Positions 10,485 through 20,800 of a stretch of DNA of 64,000 nucleotides are shown here, one piece after another. Under the pieces are notes generated by a model. The model saw only the letters and a program-made list of their open reading frames with translations. It was not told the origin of the DNA and did not search any database. Source of the stretch: Actinokineospora fastidiosa (GTDB taxonomy: Bacteria > Actinomycetota > Actinomycetes > Mycobacteriales > Pseudonocardiaceae). Position 1 is the first letter of the stretch. Each line of letters begins with the position of its first letter. The DNA is taken from NCBI RefSeq assembly GCF_014648415.1, contig NZ_BMRB01000004.1:473882-537881 (forward strand), in the 5' to 3' direction. A program made the translations under genes and the position numbers.

Positions 10485-12308
10485 ATGAGCACTCGTGTGA
10501 AATCGAGGCGCGCACTGGCCGCCGCGTCCGCGGTCGGGGTGGCCGGACTCGTGGTCGGCGGCCTGCTGATGGCCGCGGGCGCCAGCGTCGCCGAGCCCGT
10601 CGACGTCGACAAGACGCTGACCTACAGCTGCCCGTTCCCGCTGATCGGGACGCAGAAGCTCGCGGTGCGGATCCAGGCCACCATCGACGTGCCCGCCACC
10701 GAGGGCGGCGAGATCGTCACCAGGGACTTCTCCGCGACCGCGACCGTGCCGGAGACGGCGACGCAGGGCCTGACGCTCGTCGGCGCGAAGACGGTCGAGG
10801 GCACCGCGGTCGCCAACATCACCCTGGAGAACGCGGGCGCCGCGCTGCCGATCTCGCTTCCCGGGCTGATCATCCCCAAGACCGACGTGCCCGCGTCCGG
10901 GCCGTTCGACACCGTCGCGAGTGGACCGGTGCCGACCGCCTTCCCGAAGGCCGGGCCGACGTCGATCATCGTGGGCGACTTCAGCACGACCCTGACCCCG
11001 CGCCGGGCCGACGGCGCCGAGACCGGCCTGGGCACCTTCACCGCGCCCTGCACGCTCGACCCCGGGCAGGACACCACGCTGCTGAGCTTCACCGTCGGCG
11101 CGCCCACCGGGACCACGGACCCGACGACGGACCCCACCACGACCGATCCGTCCACAACGGACCCGACCAGCGCCGACCCAGACCCGACGACGACCACGGT
11201 CGACCCGACGGGCACCGAGCCGCCGCCCGCCGACGCGATCAAGGTCGACAAGGTCGTCAACTACACCTGCCCGTTCCCGCTGATCGGCGTGCAGCCGCTC
11301 AAGGTGCGCATCCAGGCCGACGTGACCCCGCCGCCCGCGGTGGGCGGCGAGGTCGTCACCACGAACTTCTCCGCGACCGCGACCGTGCCGGAGACGGCCA
11401 CGCAGGGCCTGACGCTCGTCGGCGCGAAGACCATCGAGGGCACCGCGGACGCCGGGGTCGTCGTCGACAACGCGGGCGAGGTGTTCGACCTGCCCATCCC
11501 GGGCCTGACGATCCCGAAGACCGACGTGCCCGCGTCCGGGTCCTTCGACACCGTCGCGGGCGGCACGGTGCCGAGCCGCGCGGTCGAGAACCCTGGCCTG
11601 ACGGTGATCACCGTCGGCGACTTCAGCACCACGCTGACCCCGCGCAAGGCCGACGGCACGGAGACCGGGCTGGGCACCTTCACCGCGCCCTGCACCCTGG
11701 TCGACGGTCAGGACCTCGAGCTGCTCCGCTTCGAGCTCGGCGACGGCCCGACCGTGACCACCACGCCGACGACCGACCCGACGACCACGACGACCGTCCC
11801 CACCACGACGGACCCCACGACCACGGCGCCGACGACCGACCCCACGACGACGGACCCGACCACCACGGATCCGACCACGACGGTCCCCACCACCACGGAC
11901 CCCACGACCACGACGAAGCCGACCACGACCACGCCGACCACGACCAAGCCGACGACCACCCAGCCGACCACGACCAAGCCGACGACGACCACCACCAAGC
12001 CGACGACCACCACGGACCCGTCGCAGACCACGACCGAACCGACGACCACGGAGCCGACGACCACCCAGCCGACGACCACGGAGCCGACCGAGCCGCCGAC
12101 GGACACGTCGTGGTCGCCGACGGACGGCCCGACCGACACCACCGGCCCCGGCGTCCCGCCCGGCGACTACCCGAGCCCGCCTCCCTCGGGCGGCAACCTG
12201 GCGGACACCGGCGTGTCGATCCTGCTGCCGCTGGGCATCGGCGCGGCACTGGTCGCCGCGGGCGTCGCCGCCCTGCTCCTGCAGCGCAGGCGAGCGGCCC
12301 GCCGCTAA
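10485..12308 (+). CDS. Sortase-anchored surface protein with two DUF6801-like domains and Thr-rich stalks
   Basis: 607 aa; ATG preceded by AAAGAGG. Signal peptide about 1-36. Two homologous domains (about 43-208 and 258-423) each start VDK..(T/N)YTCPFPLIG-like and end LGTFTAPCTL, with two Cys each and the shared block FSATATVPETATQGLTLVGAKT. They resemble DUF6801, a domain of unknown function in secreted actinobacterial proteins. A short D-P-T linker separates them, and a Thr/Pro/Asp stalk of about 140 residues follows. The C-terminus reads LADTG, a hydrophobic helix and RRRAARR, a class E sortase (LAxTG) signal. It is therefore probably covalently linked to the cell wall and held away from it. 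The molecular function is unknown. Confidence 0.85.
   Translation: MSTRVKSRRALAAASAVGVAGLVVGGLLMAAGASVAEPVDVDKTLTYSCPFPLIGTQKLAVRIQATIDVPATEGGEIVTRDFSATATVPETATQGLTLVGAKTVEGTAVANITLENAGAALPISLPGLIIPKTDVPASGPFDTVASGPVPTAFPKAGPTSIIVGDFSTTLTPRRADGAETGLGTFTAPCTLDPGQDTTLLSFTVGAPTGTTDPTTDPTTTDPSTTDPTSADPDPTTTTVDPTGTEPPPADAIKVDKVVNYTCPFPLIGVQPLKVRIQADVTPPPAVGGEVVTTNFSATATVPETATQGLTLVGAKTIEGTADAGVVVDNAGEVFDLPIPGLTIPKTDVPASGSFDTVAGGTVPSRAVENPGLTVITVGDFSTTLTPRKADGTETGLGTFTAPCTLVDGQDLELLRFELGDGPTVTTTPTTDPTTTTTVPTTTDPTTTAPTTDPTTTDPTTTDPTTTVPTTTDPTTTTKPTTTTPTTTKPTTTQPTTTKPTTTTTKPTTTTDPSQTTTEPTTTEPTTTQPTTTEPTEPPTDTSWSPTDGPTDTTGPGVPPGDYPSPPPSGGNLADTGVSILLPLGIGAALVAAGVAALLLQRRRAARR
11757..12095 (+). repeat. 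Low-complexity ACC/ACG repeat coding for a Thr-rich stalk
   Basis: Imperfect tandem units reading roughly (D/K/V/Q)-P-T-T-T encode the stalk of the surface protein. The DNA is built from repeated ACGACCACGGACCCG-like words and is likely to vary in length between strains. A shorter version lies at 11100-11225. Confidence 0.85.
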
Positions 12309-12330
12309 CGGCCGAGGCTGAGTAACCACA

Positions 12331-12365
12331 GCGCGGGCGCGTCCGGACCACGGGCGCGCCCGCGC
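12331..12365 (+). terminator. Hairpin terminator of the surface-protein gene
   Basis: GCGCGGGCGCG (12331-12341) pairs perfectly with CGCGCCCGCGC (12355-12365) across a 13-base loop, 23 bases after the stop codon. Confidence 0.7.
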
Positions 12366-12620
12366 ACGTTCGGCACCTGGGCGCGTTCACGACGCCTGCA
12401 CACGGGACCCGCCTGCGGGTTCGTCACCCCTGGTTCGCCGTCAACGGGCGTTCGGCGTTCCTGTCGGATCGTTGCTCATATTCACGGGAATGTGTTTCCG
12501 TGGATTTGTCATGAATGCACGAACTCATTTCGGTCATTCGCTGGTAACGTCATTCCCGAATCGTGCCCGTAGTTTTCTCGTCGGTGGTGTGTCCGCCCCG
12601 ACGCAGCGAAAGGTCGACCA
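12366..12620 (+). promoter_or_regulatory. Promoter region of the first secretory lipase
   Basis: With the preceding terminator this makes a gene-free gap of 312 bases. It contains TGCTCATATT (12473-12482), TTGTCA-N5-GCACGA (12506-12522) and CGCTGGTAACGTC (12539-12551). The last is identical over 13 bases to 29205-29217, upstream of the other DUF6801 gene. Confidence 0.45.
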
Positions 12621-13835
12621 GTGCTGACCACCACCACCCGCCCGCGCAGGCTGGCCGCGGTGTGCGCCGCCCTGGCCGCGGCGTTGGCCGCCACCTTGGC
12701 GGCCGCGCCCGCCGGGCACGCGCAGTCCGCGCCGCAACCGCGCGACGACTCCTTCTACGAGCCGCCGTCCCCGCTGCCCTCGGGCGCGCCGGGCGATGTC
12801 ATCCGCAGCAGGCCCACGACCGCGGTCGCGGTCGCCGACCGCGCCAAGGCGTGGCAGGTGATGTACCGCTCCACCGACGCGCTCGGGCAGCCGATGGCCG
12901 TGGTCGGGACGGTGCTGGTGCCCAACGGCGTCGACCCGGCCACCGCGCCGGTCGTCAGCTTCGCCGCGGGCACGCACGGTCCGGCCTTCCGGTGCCGGGT
13001 CTCGTACATGTCCCAGATCGGCGCCTTCTACGAGCAGCCCGCCGTCAACGACATGCTCGCCCAGGGCTGGGTCGTGCTGATGACCGACTACGAGGGCTAC
13101 CGTCCTCAACCTAAGACGACCTACGTCACCGGGCGCTCGGAGGGGCACGCGGTGATCGACATGGTGCGCGCGGCGCAGCGCATGCCCGAGGTGCGGGTGG
13201 GCGCGTCGAGCAAGGTCATGTTCCGCGGGTACTCCCAGGGCGGCGGGGCGTCGCTGTGGGCGGCGGAGCTGGCGCCGCAGTACGCGCCGGAGCTGAACCT
13301 GATCGGTGTCGTCGCGGGCGGCGTGCCCGCCGACCTGGTGCAGGTCACGCTTTTCCTGGAAGGCAAATTCGGGTTCGGATTCCTGCTCTACGCGCTCTCC
13401 GGCCTCGACAACGCCTACCCCGAGCTGGATCTGGAGAAATACCTCAACGACACCGGCCGGGCCGCGGTCGCCGAGATGGCCGCGGGCGACTGCACGCTGG
13501 AACTGCTCGTCAAATACCAGGGCAAGCGGCTCAACGAGTTCATGACCACCAGCCCCGTGCTCACCGAGGCCTGGCTGGCCAGGGTGCAGGAGAACAAGCT
13601 GGGCGGCGCCGCCATCGGCGTCCCGGTCCTGCAATACCACGGCATCGATGACAACATCGTCGCCTATCGCCAGGCGAAACAGCTCAGCGCCGACTATTGC
13701 GCGAAGGGCGTCGCGCTGACGTGGAAGGAATTGCCCAAGGACCACATCGCCATGGTTTTCCACGGCAACAAGGACGCGCTGGCCTTCATGAAGGACAGGG
13801 TCGCGGGCGCGCCCGCCGCCCCGACCTGCGCCTGA
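12621..13835 (+). CDS. Secretory lipase (LIP family), paralogue 1
   Basis: 404 aa, GTG start preceded by AAAGG. A signal peptide of about 35 residues ends AGHAQS. The body is an alpha/beta hydrolase of the secretory-lipase family, related to Candida lipases: nucleophile Ser205 in GYSQGG, acid in the HGIDDNIV loop, and His in KDHIAMV. A cap-like insert (FLEGKFGFGFLLYALSGLDNAYPELDLEKYLN) sits between strands. It probably hydrolyses acylglycerols or lipid esters outside the cell; substrate chain length is unknown. A second copy is encoded at 62.3 kb. A hairpin terminator follows. Confidence 0.88.
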   Translation: MLTTTTRPRRLAAVCAALAAALAATLAAAPAGHAQSAPQPRDDSFYEPPSPLPSGAPGDVIRSRPTTAVAVADRAKAWQVMYRSTDALGQPMAVVGTVLVPNGVDPATAPVVSFAAGTHGPAFRCRVSYMSQIGAFYEQPAVNDMLAQGWVVLMTDYEGYRPQPKTTYVTGRSEGHAVIDMVRAAQRMPEVRVGASSKVMFRGYSQGGGASLWAAELAPQYAPELNLIGVVAGGVPADLVQVTLFLEGKFGFGFLLYALSGLDNAYPELDLEKYLNDTGRAAVAEMAAGDCTLELLVKYQGKRLNEFMTTSPVLTEAWLARVQENKLGGAAIGVPVLQYHGIDDNIVAYRQAKQLSADYCAKGVALTWKELPKDHIAMVFHGNKDALAFMKDRVAGAPAAPTCA

Positions 13836-13846
13836 GCTGCGCGGAC

Positions 13847-13884
13847 AGCACCCCGTGCCCGACGAGGGGCGCGGGGTGCTTCTG
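13847..13884 (+). terminator. Hairpin terminator after lipase 1
   Basis: AGCACCCCG/CGGGGTGCT (13847-13855 / 13872-13880) with inner GCCC/GGGC pairs and a 6-base loop, followed by TCTGTTT. Confidence 0.75.
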
Positions 13885-14080
13885 TTTCCCCCGTGCTAAC
13901 CCGCCCGCCGCCCACCGGCCCGCCGAGCTGGGCGGGAGCGCCAAATTGCTCACCGGGGCACAAGAGTCGCCCGGGTTGTCATGGGGCTGCGCCGATATTC
14001 CGGCCGCTTGCTTGACGCTGCCGCGAAGCCGGTTCTAACTTCGGCCGACAGCCAGCGGAGAAAGCGGTCGGAGGAATGGC

Positions 14081-14866
14081 GTGGCAATAGCCGGGAAAAC
14101 GGTGCTCGTCACCGGCGCGGGCGCCGGAATCGGCGCGGCGCTGGCGGTCGAGGCGGCAGGCGGCGGCGCGGCCGCCGTGGTCGCGGTCGACATCGACGCC
14201 GCCGGGGCCGAGGCGACCGCCGCCGCCGTCCGCGAGCGGGGTGTCGCCGCGGTCGCCGCCGGGGTGGACGTCGCCGACGCGGCAGCGGTCCGCGCGCTCG
14301 TCGCCGAGGTGCGGGCCGAGCACGGCCCGATCGGAGCGGTGTTCTCCAACGCGGGCGTCGCCGTCGGGCTGGGCCTGCACGCGCCGATGTCGCTGTGGGA
14401 GAAGGCGTGGGCGGTCAACGTCCGCGCCCACGTCCACCTGGCCCAGGCCGTGCTGCCCGGCATGATCCGCGACGGCGGCGGCCACTTCATGATCACCGCC
14501 TCCGCCGCGGGACTGCTCGGCCTGCCCGGCGACGCGCCGTACGCGGTCACCAAGCAGGCGGCCGTCGGCCTGGCCGAGTGGCTGGCCTGCGCCTACGCCC
14601 GGCACGGGATCAAGGTGAGCGCGCTGTGCCCGCTGGGGGTGCGCACCGGGCTGCTCATGCCCGCGGTGGCCGCCGGTCACCCGGCCGGGCTGGCCGTCGC
14701 CGAGCTCGGCCCGATCCTGGAGCCCGCCGAGGTCGCCGCGTGCGCGGTCGCCGGGCTCGCCGACGGCCGGTTCCTCGTGCTGCCGCACCCCGAGGTCGCC
14801 GAGCTGTACGCCAAGAAGGCCGCCGACCCCGACGCCTGGATCCACACCCACGCGAGCACCCGATGA
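14081..14866 (+). CDS. Short-chain dehydrogenase/reductase, first gene of the lipid synthase cluster
   Basis: 261 aa; GTG start with GGAGG at a suitable distance. Classical SDR fold: TGAGAGIG NAD(P)-binding motif near residue 12, NAG after strand 4, and the catalytic Ser...Tyr-x-x-x-Lys (ITASAAG, then YAVTK). The stop is 11 bases before the start of the large synthase, whose ribosome binding site partly overlaps it, so the genes are translationally coupled. It probably reduces a keto or oxidises a hydroxyl group on the nascent or released lipid; which one cannot be told. The 245-base gap upstream should hold the cluster promoter; it contains TTGCTC-N6-GCACAA (13946-13963) and a lone TTGTCA (13977-13982). 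Confidence 0.85.
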   Translation: MAIAGKTVLVTGAGAGIGAALAVEAAGGGAAAVVAVDIDAAGAEATAAAVRERGVAAVAAGVDVADAAAVRALVAEVRAEHGPIGAVFSNAGVAVGLGLHAPMSLWEKAWAVNVRAHVHLAQAVLPGMIRDGGGHFMITASAAGLLGLPGDAPYAVTKQAAVGLAEWLACAYARHGIKVSALCPLGVRTGLLMPAVAAGHPAGLAVAELGPILEPAEVAACAVAGLADGRFLVLPHPEVAELYAKKAADPDAWIHTHASTR

Positions 14867-14877
14867 CCGGAGGAGCA

Positions 14878-17800
14878 ATGCGCGACGAGCGGCCCGAGTA
14901 CGTGCTGGGCATCGGTCCGGCCGGGCAGAGCTGCGCCGGGCTGTGCGCGGCGGTCGCCGCCGTCGGCGGGCTGGGCGTGCTCGACCTGGGCACGGGCGGA
15001 CGGCGGGCGCGGTCCGCGCTGGCCAGGACCGCGCGGGCGGCCAAGGCCGTTGACCGCCGGTTCGGCCTGCGGGTGCCCGAGGGCTGCGCGCTCTCCTTCG
15101 CCGAGGTCGCCGAGATCCTCGGCGCCGCCGCCGAGCGCGTCGACGTCGTGGTGCTCGGCTGGGACTCGCCGTGGCGGGTGTCCGACGTGCCCGACCGCTA
15201 CGTCGTGCTGGTCGAGGTCACCTCGCCCGCCGAGGCCGTGGCCGCCAGCGAGCAGGGCGCCGACGGCCTGCTCGCGCGCGGCGCGGAGTCCGGCGGGCGG
15301 GTGTCGGAGACGGGCGCCTTCGTGCTGCTGCAGCAGATCATCGACGCGAGCCCGCTGCCGGTGTGGCTGGCGGGCGGCATCGGTCCGGACACCGCGGCCG
15401 CCGCGGTGGTCGGCGGGGCGGCGGGCGTCGTGCTCGACACCCAGCTCGCGCTGCTGGCCGAGACCGACATCCCCGACGACCTCGCCGCCGCGATCGCGGC
15501 CAGCGACGGCACGGACACCACGGTCGTCACTGGACACCGCGTCCTGCCCGGCGGGGCCCCGGTCGGGCAGGACGCCTTCCTCGCCACCGAGTTCCGCCGT
15601 CGCTTCGGGACGGTCGCGCGCGCGGTGCGCGCCGTGCTGACCGCGATCGGCGCGGCAGTGCACGCCACCCGCCCGCCGGTCCTGGGCCCCGGTTCGGCGC
15701 TGGCCGAGGCGCTCGGCACCCGGTACCCCATCGCGCAGGGGCCGATGACCAGGGTCAGCGACCGCGCCGAGTTCGCCGACGCCGTGGCGGCGGGCGGCGC
15801 GCTGCCGTTCCTCGCCCTGGCGCTCAACTCCGGCGAGCGCAGCCGCGAGATGCTGTCCGCCACCCGCGCGCTGCTGGGCGAGCGGCCGTGGGGCGTCGGG
15901 CTGCTCGGCTTCGCCCCGCCGGAGCTGCGGGCCGCCCAGGTCGAGGCCGTGCTGGCCGCCCGTCCGCCCGCCGCGCTCATCGCGGGCGGCCGCCCGGACC
16001 AGGCCGCCGTGCTGGAGGCGGCGGGCATCGCCACGTTCCTGCACGTGCCGTCGCCGGGGCTGCTGCGCCAGTTCCTCGACGCGGGCGCGCGCCGGTTCGT
16101 CTTCGAGGGCAGCGAGTGCGGCGGGCACGTCGGGCCGCGCACGTCGTTCGCCCTGTGGCAGGCCCAGCTCGACGTCCTGCGCGAGCACCCGGGCGGCGGC
16201 GAGGTCCAGGTGCTGTTCGCCGGGGGCGTCCACGACGCGCGCTCGGCGGCGATGGTGGCCGCGCTGGCCGGGCCGCTGGCCGACCGGGGCGCCGCGATCG
16301 GCGTCCTCATGGGCACCGCCTACCTGTTCACCGAGGAGGCCGTGGCGGGCGGGGCCATCACCGACACCTTCCAGCAGCAGGTGATCGCCGCGTCCGGCAC
16401 CGAGCTGCTGCACACCGCGCCCGGGCACGCGACCCGGTGCGTGGCCAGCCCGTTCACCGGTTTCTTCGCCGAGACCGCCGCCCGGCTCAAGGCCGCGGGC
16501 GTGCCGGAGCGGGAGGCGTGGGCGAAGCTGGAGGAGCTGAACGTCGGCAGGTTGCGGGTGGCGAGCAAGGGCCTGCGCCGCGAGGGCGACGCGCTGGTCG
16601 AGGTCGACGCCGAGGGCCGCGTCGCCGACGGGATGTTCATGGCGGGCCAGGTCGCGGCGCTGCGCTCGACGGTGACCACGATCGACGACCTGCACCGCGC
16701 CGTCTCCGTCGGCGCGGGGGAGCACCTGCGCGAGCGGGCCGCGCGCGTGCGCGACGACCTGCCGAGGACGCGCCCGCCGCGGCCCGCGCCCGAGCCCGCC
16801 GACATCGCGGTGGTCGGCATGGCGTGCGTGTACCCGGGCGCGCCGGACCTGGCCGCGTTCTGGGCGAACATCGTGGGCAACCGCGACAGCGTCACGGAGG
16901 TGCCGCCGACCCGGTGGGACCCGGAGGTCTACTTCGGCGACGGCCAGGGCAAGACCCGGTCCAAGTGGGGCGGGTTCCTCGACGCGGTCCCGTTCGACCC
17001 GCTGCGCTACGGCATCCCGCCCGCCGCGCTCGGCTCGATCGAGCCGGTGCAGCTGCTCGCGCTGGAGATCGCCCAGCGCGCGTTGGAGGACGCGGGGTAC
17101 GGGCAGGGCGGCTTCGACCGCGAGCGCGCGGGCGTGGTGTTCGGCGCGGAGGCGGGCGGCGACCTGTCCAAGGCGGAGGACCTGCGGATGTTCCTGCCGT
17201 CTTACGCGTCGTCGGTGCCCGACGAGCTGATGGCGCAGCTGCCCGAGCTGACCGGCGACAGCTTCCCCGGCAGGCTGGCCAACGTCATCGCCGGGCGCGT
17301 CGCCAACCGGCTCGACCTCGGCGGTACGAACTACGTGGTGGACGCGGCCTGCGGGTCGTCGCTGGCGGCGGTCGAGTCGGCGTGCAAGGAGCTGGAGACC
17401 GGGTCCGCCGACCTGATGCTGGCGGGCGGGGCGGACCTGCACAACGCGATCGGCGATTATCTGCTGTTCTCCTCGGTCGGGGCGCTGTCGCCGACCGGGC
17501 GGTGCCGCACGTTCGACAGCTCCGCCGACGGCATCGCCCTGGGCGAGGGCGTGGCGTGCGTGGTGCTCAAGCGCCTCGCCGACGCCGAGCACGACGGCGA
17601 CCGGATCTACGCGGTGATCAAGGGCATGGGCGCGGGCAGCGACGGCCGCGCGCTCGGTCTGACCGCCCCGCGGCCGGAGGGCCAGCGGCGCGCCGTCGAG
17701 CGCGCCTACGCCAAGGCCGGGGTGTCCCCTGTGGACATCGGCATGGTCGAGGCGCACGGGACCGGCACCGTCGTGGGCGACCGCACGGAGCTGACCACGC

Positions 17801-20800
17801 TGACCGAGGTGTTCGGGGCGGCGGGCGCCGCGCCGGGGTCGGTCGGGCTCGGGTCGGTGAAGTCGCAGATCGGGCACACCAAGTGCGCGGCGGGCATCGC
17901 CGGGCTGATCAAGGCCGCGATGGCCGTGCACACCGGGGTCCGGCCGCCGACGCTGCACGTGGCGGAGCCGAACCCGGCGTGGGACCCGGCGACGAGCCCG
18001 TTCGCGTTCCGGTCGTCGGCGGCGCCGTGGCCGGGGGAGCCGTCGGCGCGGGTGGCGGCGGTGAGCGCGTTCGGGTTCGGCGGGACGAACTTCCACGCCG
18101 TGCTGAGCGGGCACACCCGGGCCCGGCGCGGGCTGACGCGGTGGCCCGCCGAGTTGTTCGTGTTCCGCGGGGCGTCCGAGGACGCCGCGCTGGCGGCGGT
18201 GCGGTCCCTGCTGGCGTTGGCCGACGGGCCGGTGGCGCTGCGCGACCTGGCCAGGACCGCCGCGGTCCGGGCCGACCGCGACCCGGCCCCGGTGCGGGTC
18301 GCCGTGGTGGCGCGGGATGTTGCCGAGCTGGCCGGGCTGCTGCGCCGGGCGCTGGCGGGGGAGACCGACCCGGAGGCCGGGCTCTACCGGGCGTCCGGGG
18401 CGGAGCGGGGCAAGCTGGCGGTGTTGTTCCCCGGCCAGGGCAGCCAGCGACCGGGCATGCTGGCCGAGCTGTTCGTCGCCGTGCCCGACCTGCTGCCCGC
18501 GGCGGACCCCGACGTGCTCTCGGCGCTGTTCCCCCCGGACGCGTTCTCCGACGACGCGGCCAAGGCGGCGGCCGACCGCTTGCGCGACACGCGCATGGCC
18601 CAGCCCGCACTGGGCGTGACCGGGCTTGCCGTGCACGAGGTGCTGACGCGGCTGGGCGTCCAGCCGGACATGTACGGCGGCCACAGCTACGGCGAGCTGG
18701 TCGCCCTGGCCGCGGCGGGCGCCATCGACCCGGGCGACCTGCTGCCGCTGAGCGCCGCCCGCGCGGCGGCGATCCTGGCGGCGGCGGGGGACGACCCGGG
18801 CGCGATGGCGGCGGTCGGCGCCGACTACGCGCGGGTGCAGAGCGTCCTGGCCGACGCCATGCTGGCGGGCCGGGTCGTGGTGGCCAACCACAACGCGCCG
18901 TCCCAGGTCGTGCTGTCGGGGCCGACGGCGCTGGTCGCCGAGGCGGTCGAGGCCCTGCGCGCGGCCGGGGTGTCGGCCCGCCCGCTGCCGGTGGCCTGCG
19001 CGTTCCACAGCCCGGTCGTCGCGGCCGCGGCCGAGGCGTTCGCCGACGAGCTGGCCCTGCACCGGGTGGAACCCCCGCGCGTGCCGGTGTGGGCGAACCG
19101 GACGGCGCGGCCGTACGTGTCCGATGTGGACGGGATCAGGGCGGAGCTGGCCGCGCAGGTGGCGTCCCCGGTGCTGTTCGCCGCCCAGATCGAGAACATG
19201 TACGCCGACGGCGCGCGGGTGTTCTTCGAGGCCGGGCCCGGCCGGGTGCTGTCCAACCTGGTGCGCTCGACCCTGGGCGACCGCCCGCACACGGTGGTGT
19301 CCTGCGAGCCGGGCAAGCGGACGGGCCTCTCGGGCTTGCTGCACGCCCTGGCCACCCTGGCGGTCACCGGCGTCCCCCTGCGCACCGGCTGGCTGACGAC
19401 AGGCCGTGACGCCGTCGAGCTGACCGGCCCGGTCGCGGCGGCGCCCGGCTGGACGGTCGACGGCCACCTGGTCCGCACCGCCGACGGCACTCCCGTCGCG
19501 GGCGGCCTGTCGCCCGCCCGCCGGGTAGCCGCCTTCGCCCCCACCCCAGCCCAGCCCGTCGACCGCGACACCATGGTCTCCGACTTCCTCCGCTCCACGC
19601 GAGAACTGGTCGCCGCCCAACGCGACGTCCTGCTGGGCTACCTGGGCGCCCCGCCCCCAGCGGCGCCCACGCCGACCGCGCCCGCCCCGGCACCCGCTCT
19701 GACCGCGCCGACACCGCTGCCCCCCGCCCCGGCGCCGACCACCTCCACCGCGCCCTCCGTGGCCGCGACCATCACCGCCGTCATCGCCGAGCGCACGGGT
19801 TACCCGGCGGAGATGGTCGAGCCGGATCTGGACCTGGAAGCCGACCTGAGCATCGACTCCATCAAGCGCACCGAGATCGTCGGCGAGTTGGTTTCGCGCC
19901 TGGGCACTGCGGTGTCGGTGGATGAGCTGGTCCGGGCCCGCACGGCGGCCGAGTTGACGCGCCTGTTGGACGGTCGGCCGTCCAAGCCGGTGTCCTCGGT
20001 GGCGGAGACGATCGTGGCGGTGATCGCCGAGCGCACGGGTTATCCGGTGGAGATGGTCGAGCCGAGCCTGGACCTGGAAGCCGACCTGAGCATCGATTCG
20101 ATCAAGCGTACGGAGATCGTCGGCGAGTTGGTTTCGCGCCTGGGCAGTGCGGTGTCTGTGGATGAGTTGGTCCAGGCTCGCACGGCCGCCGAGCTGACGC
20201 GCCTGTTGGACGGCCAGCCGTCCAAGTCGGTGTCTTCGGTGGCGGAGACGATCGTGGCCGTCATCGCCGAGCGCACCGGTTACCCCGCGGAGATGGTCGA
20301 GCCGGACCTCGACCTGGAAGCCGACTTGAGCATTGATTCGATCAAGCGCACCGAGATCGTCGGCGAGTTGGCGACGCGGCTGAAGACCACGGTGCCCATT
20401 GACGAGTTGGTCAGCGCCCGTACCGCCGCTCAACTGGCCACCCTGCTCGGCGACACCGCCCCACCGCCCCGGCAAGAACCGGCGCGGGGCGCGCAGGCGG
20501 GCCGGTCGGCTCCGGCTGGGGGTGACCGGTCGACCGATGGGGTTGTGCCGACCCGGCGGGAGCTTGTCGCGGTCGCGGCTCCGGCCAACCCTAACGACGA
20601 TCCCGGTGCCCTGTTCGGCGCGACCATCCTCATCCTCGGCGGCACCCCCAGCTCTATCGAGGCGGTGGCGGGACGGCTCTCCGCCCATGGCGGGCTTGCC
20701 GTTCCGCTGCCCTCGGCCGCCGAGCTTCCCGAGTGGGTCGAGCGGGTCGACGGGCTGGTCTGCCTCCCCTCCGACGGGCCGTTGCTGCCGGGCGGGTTCG

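Noticed and set aside
12331..12365. Considered as an operator palindrome
   Set aside because: GC-only stem right after a stop codon fits a terminator better.
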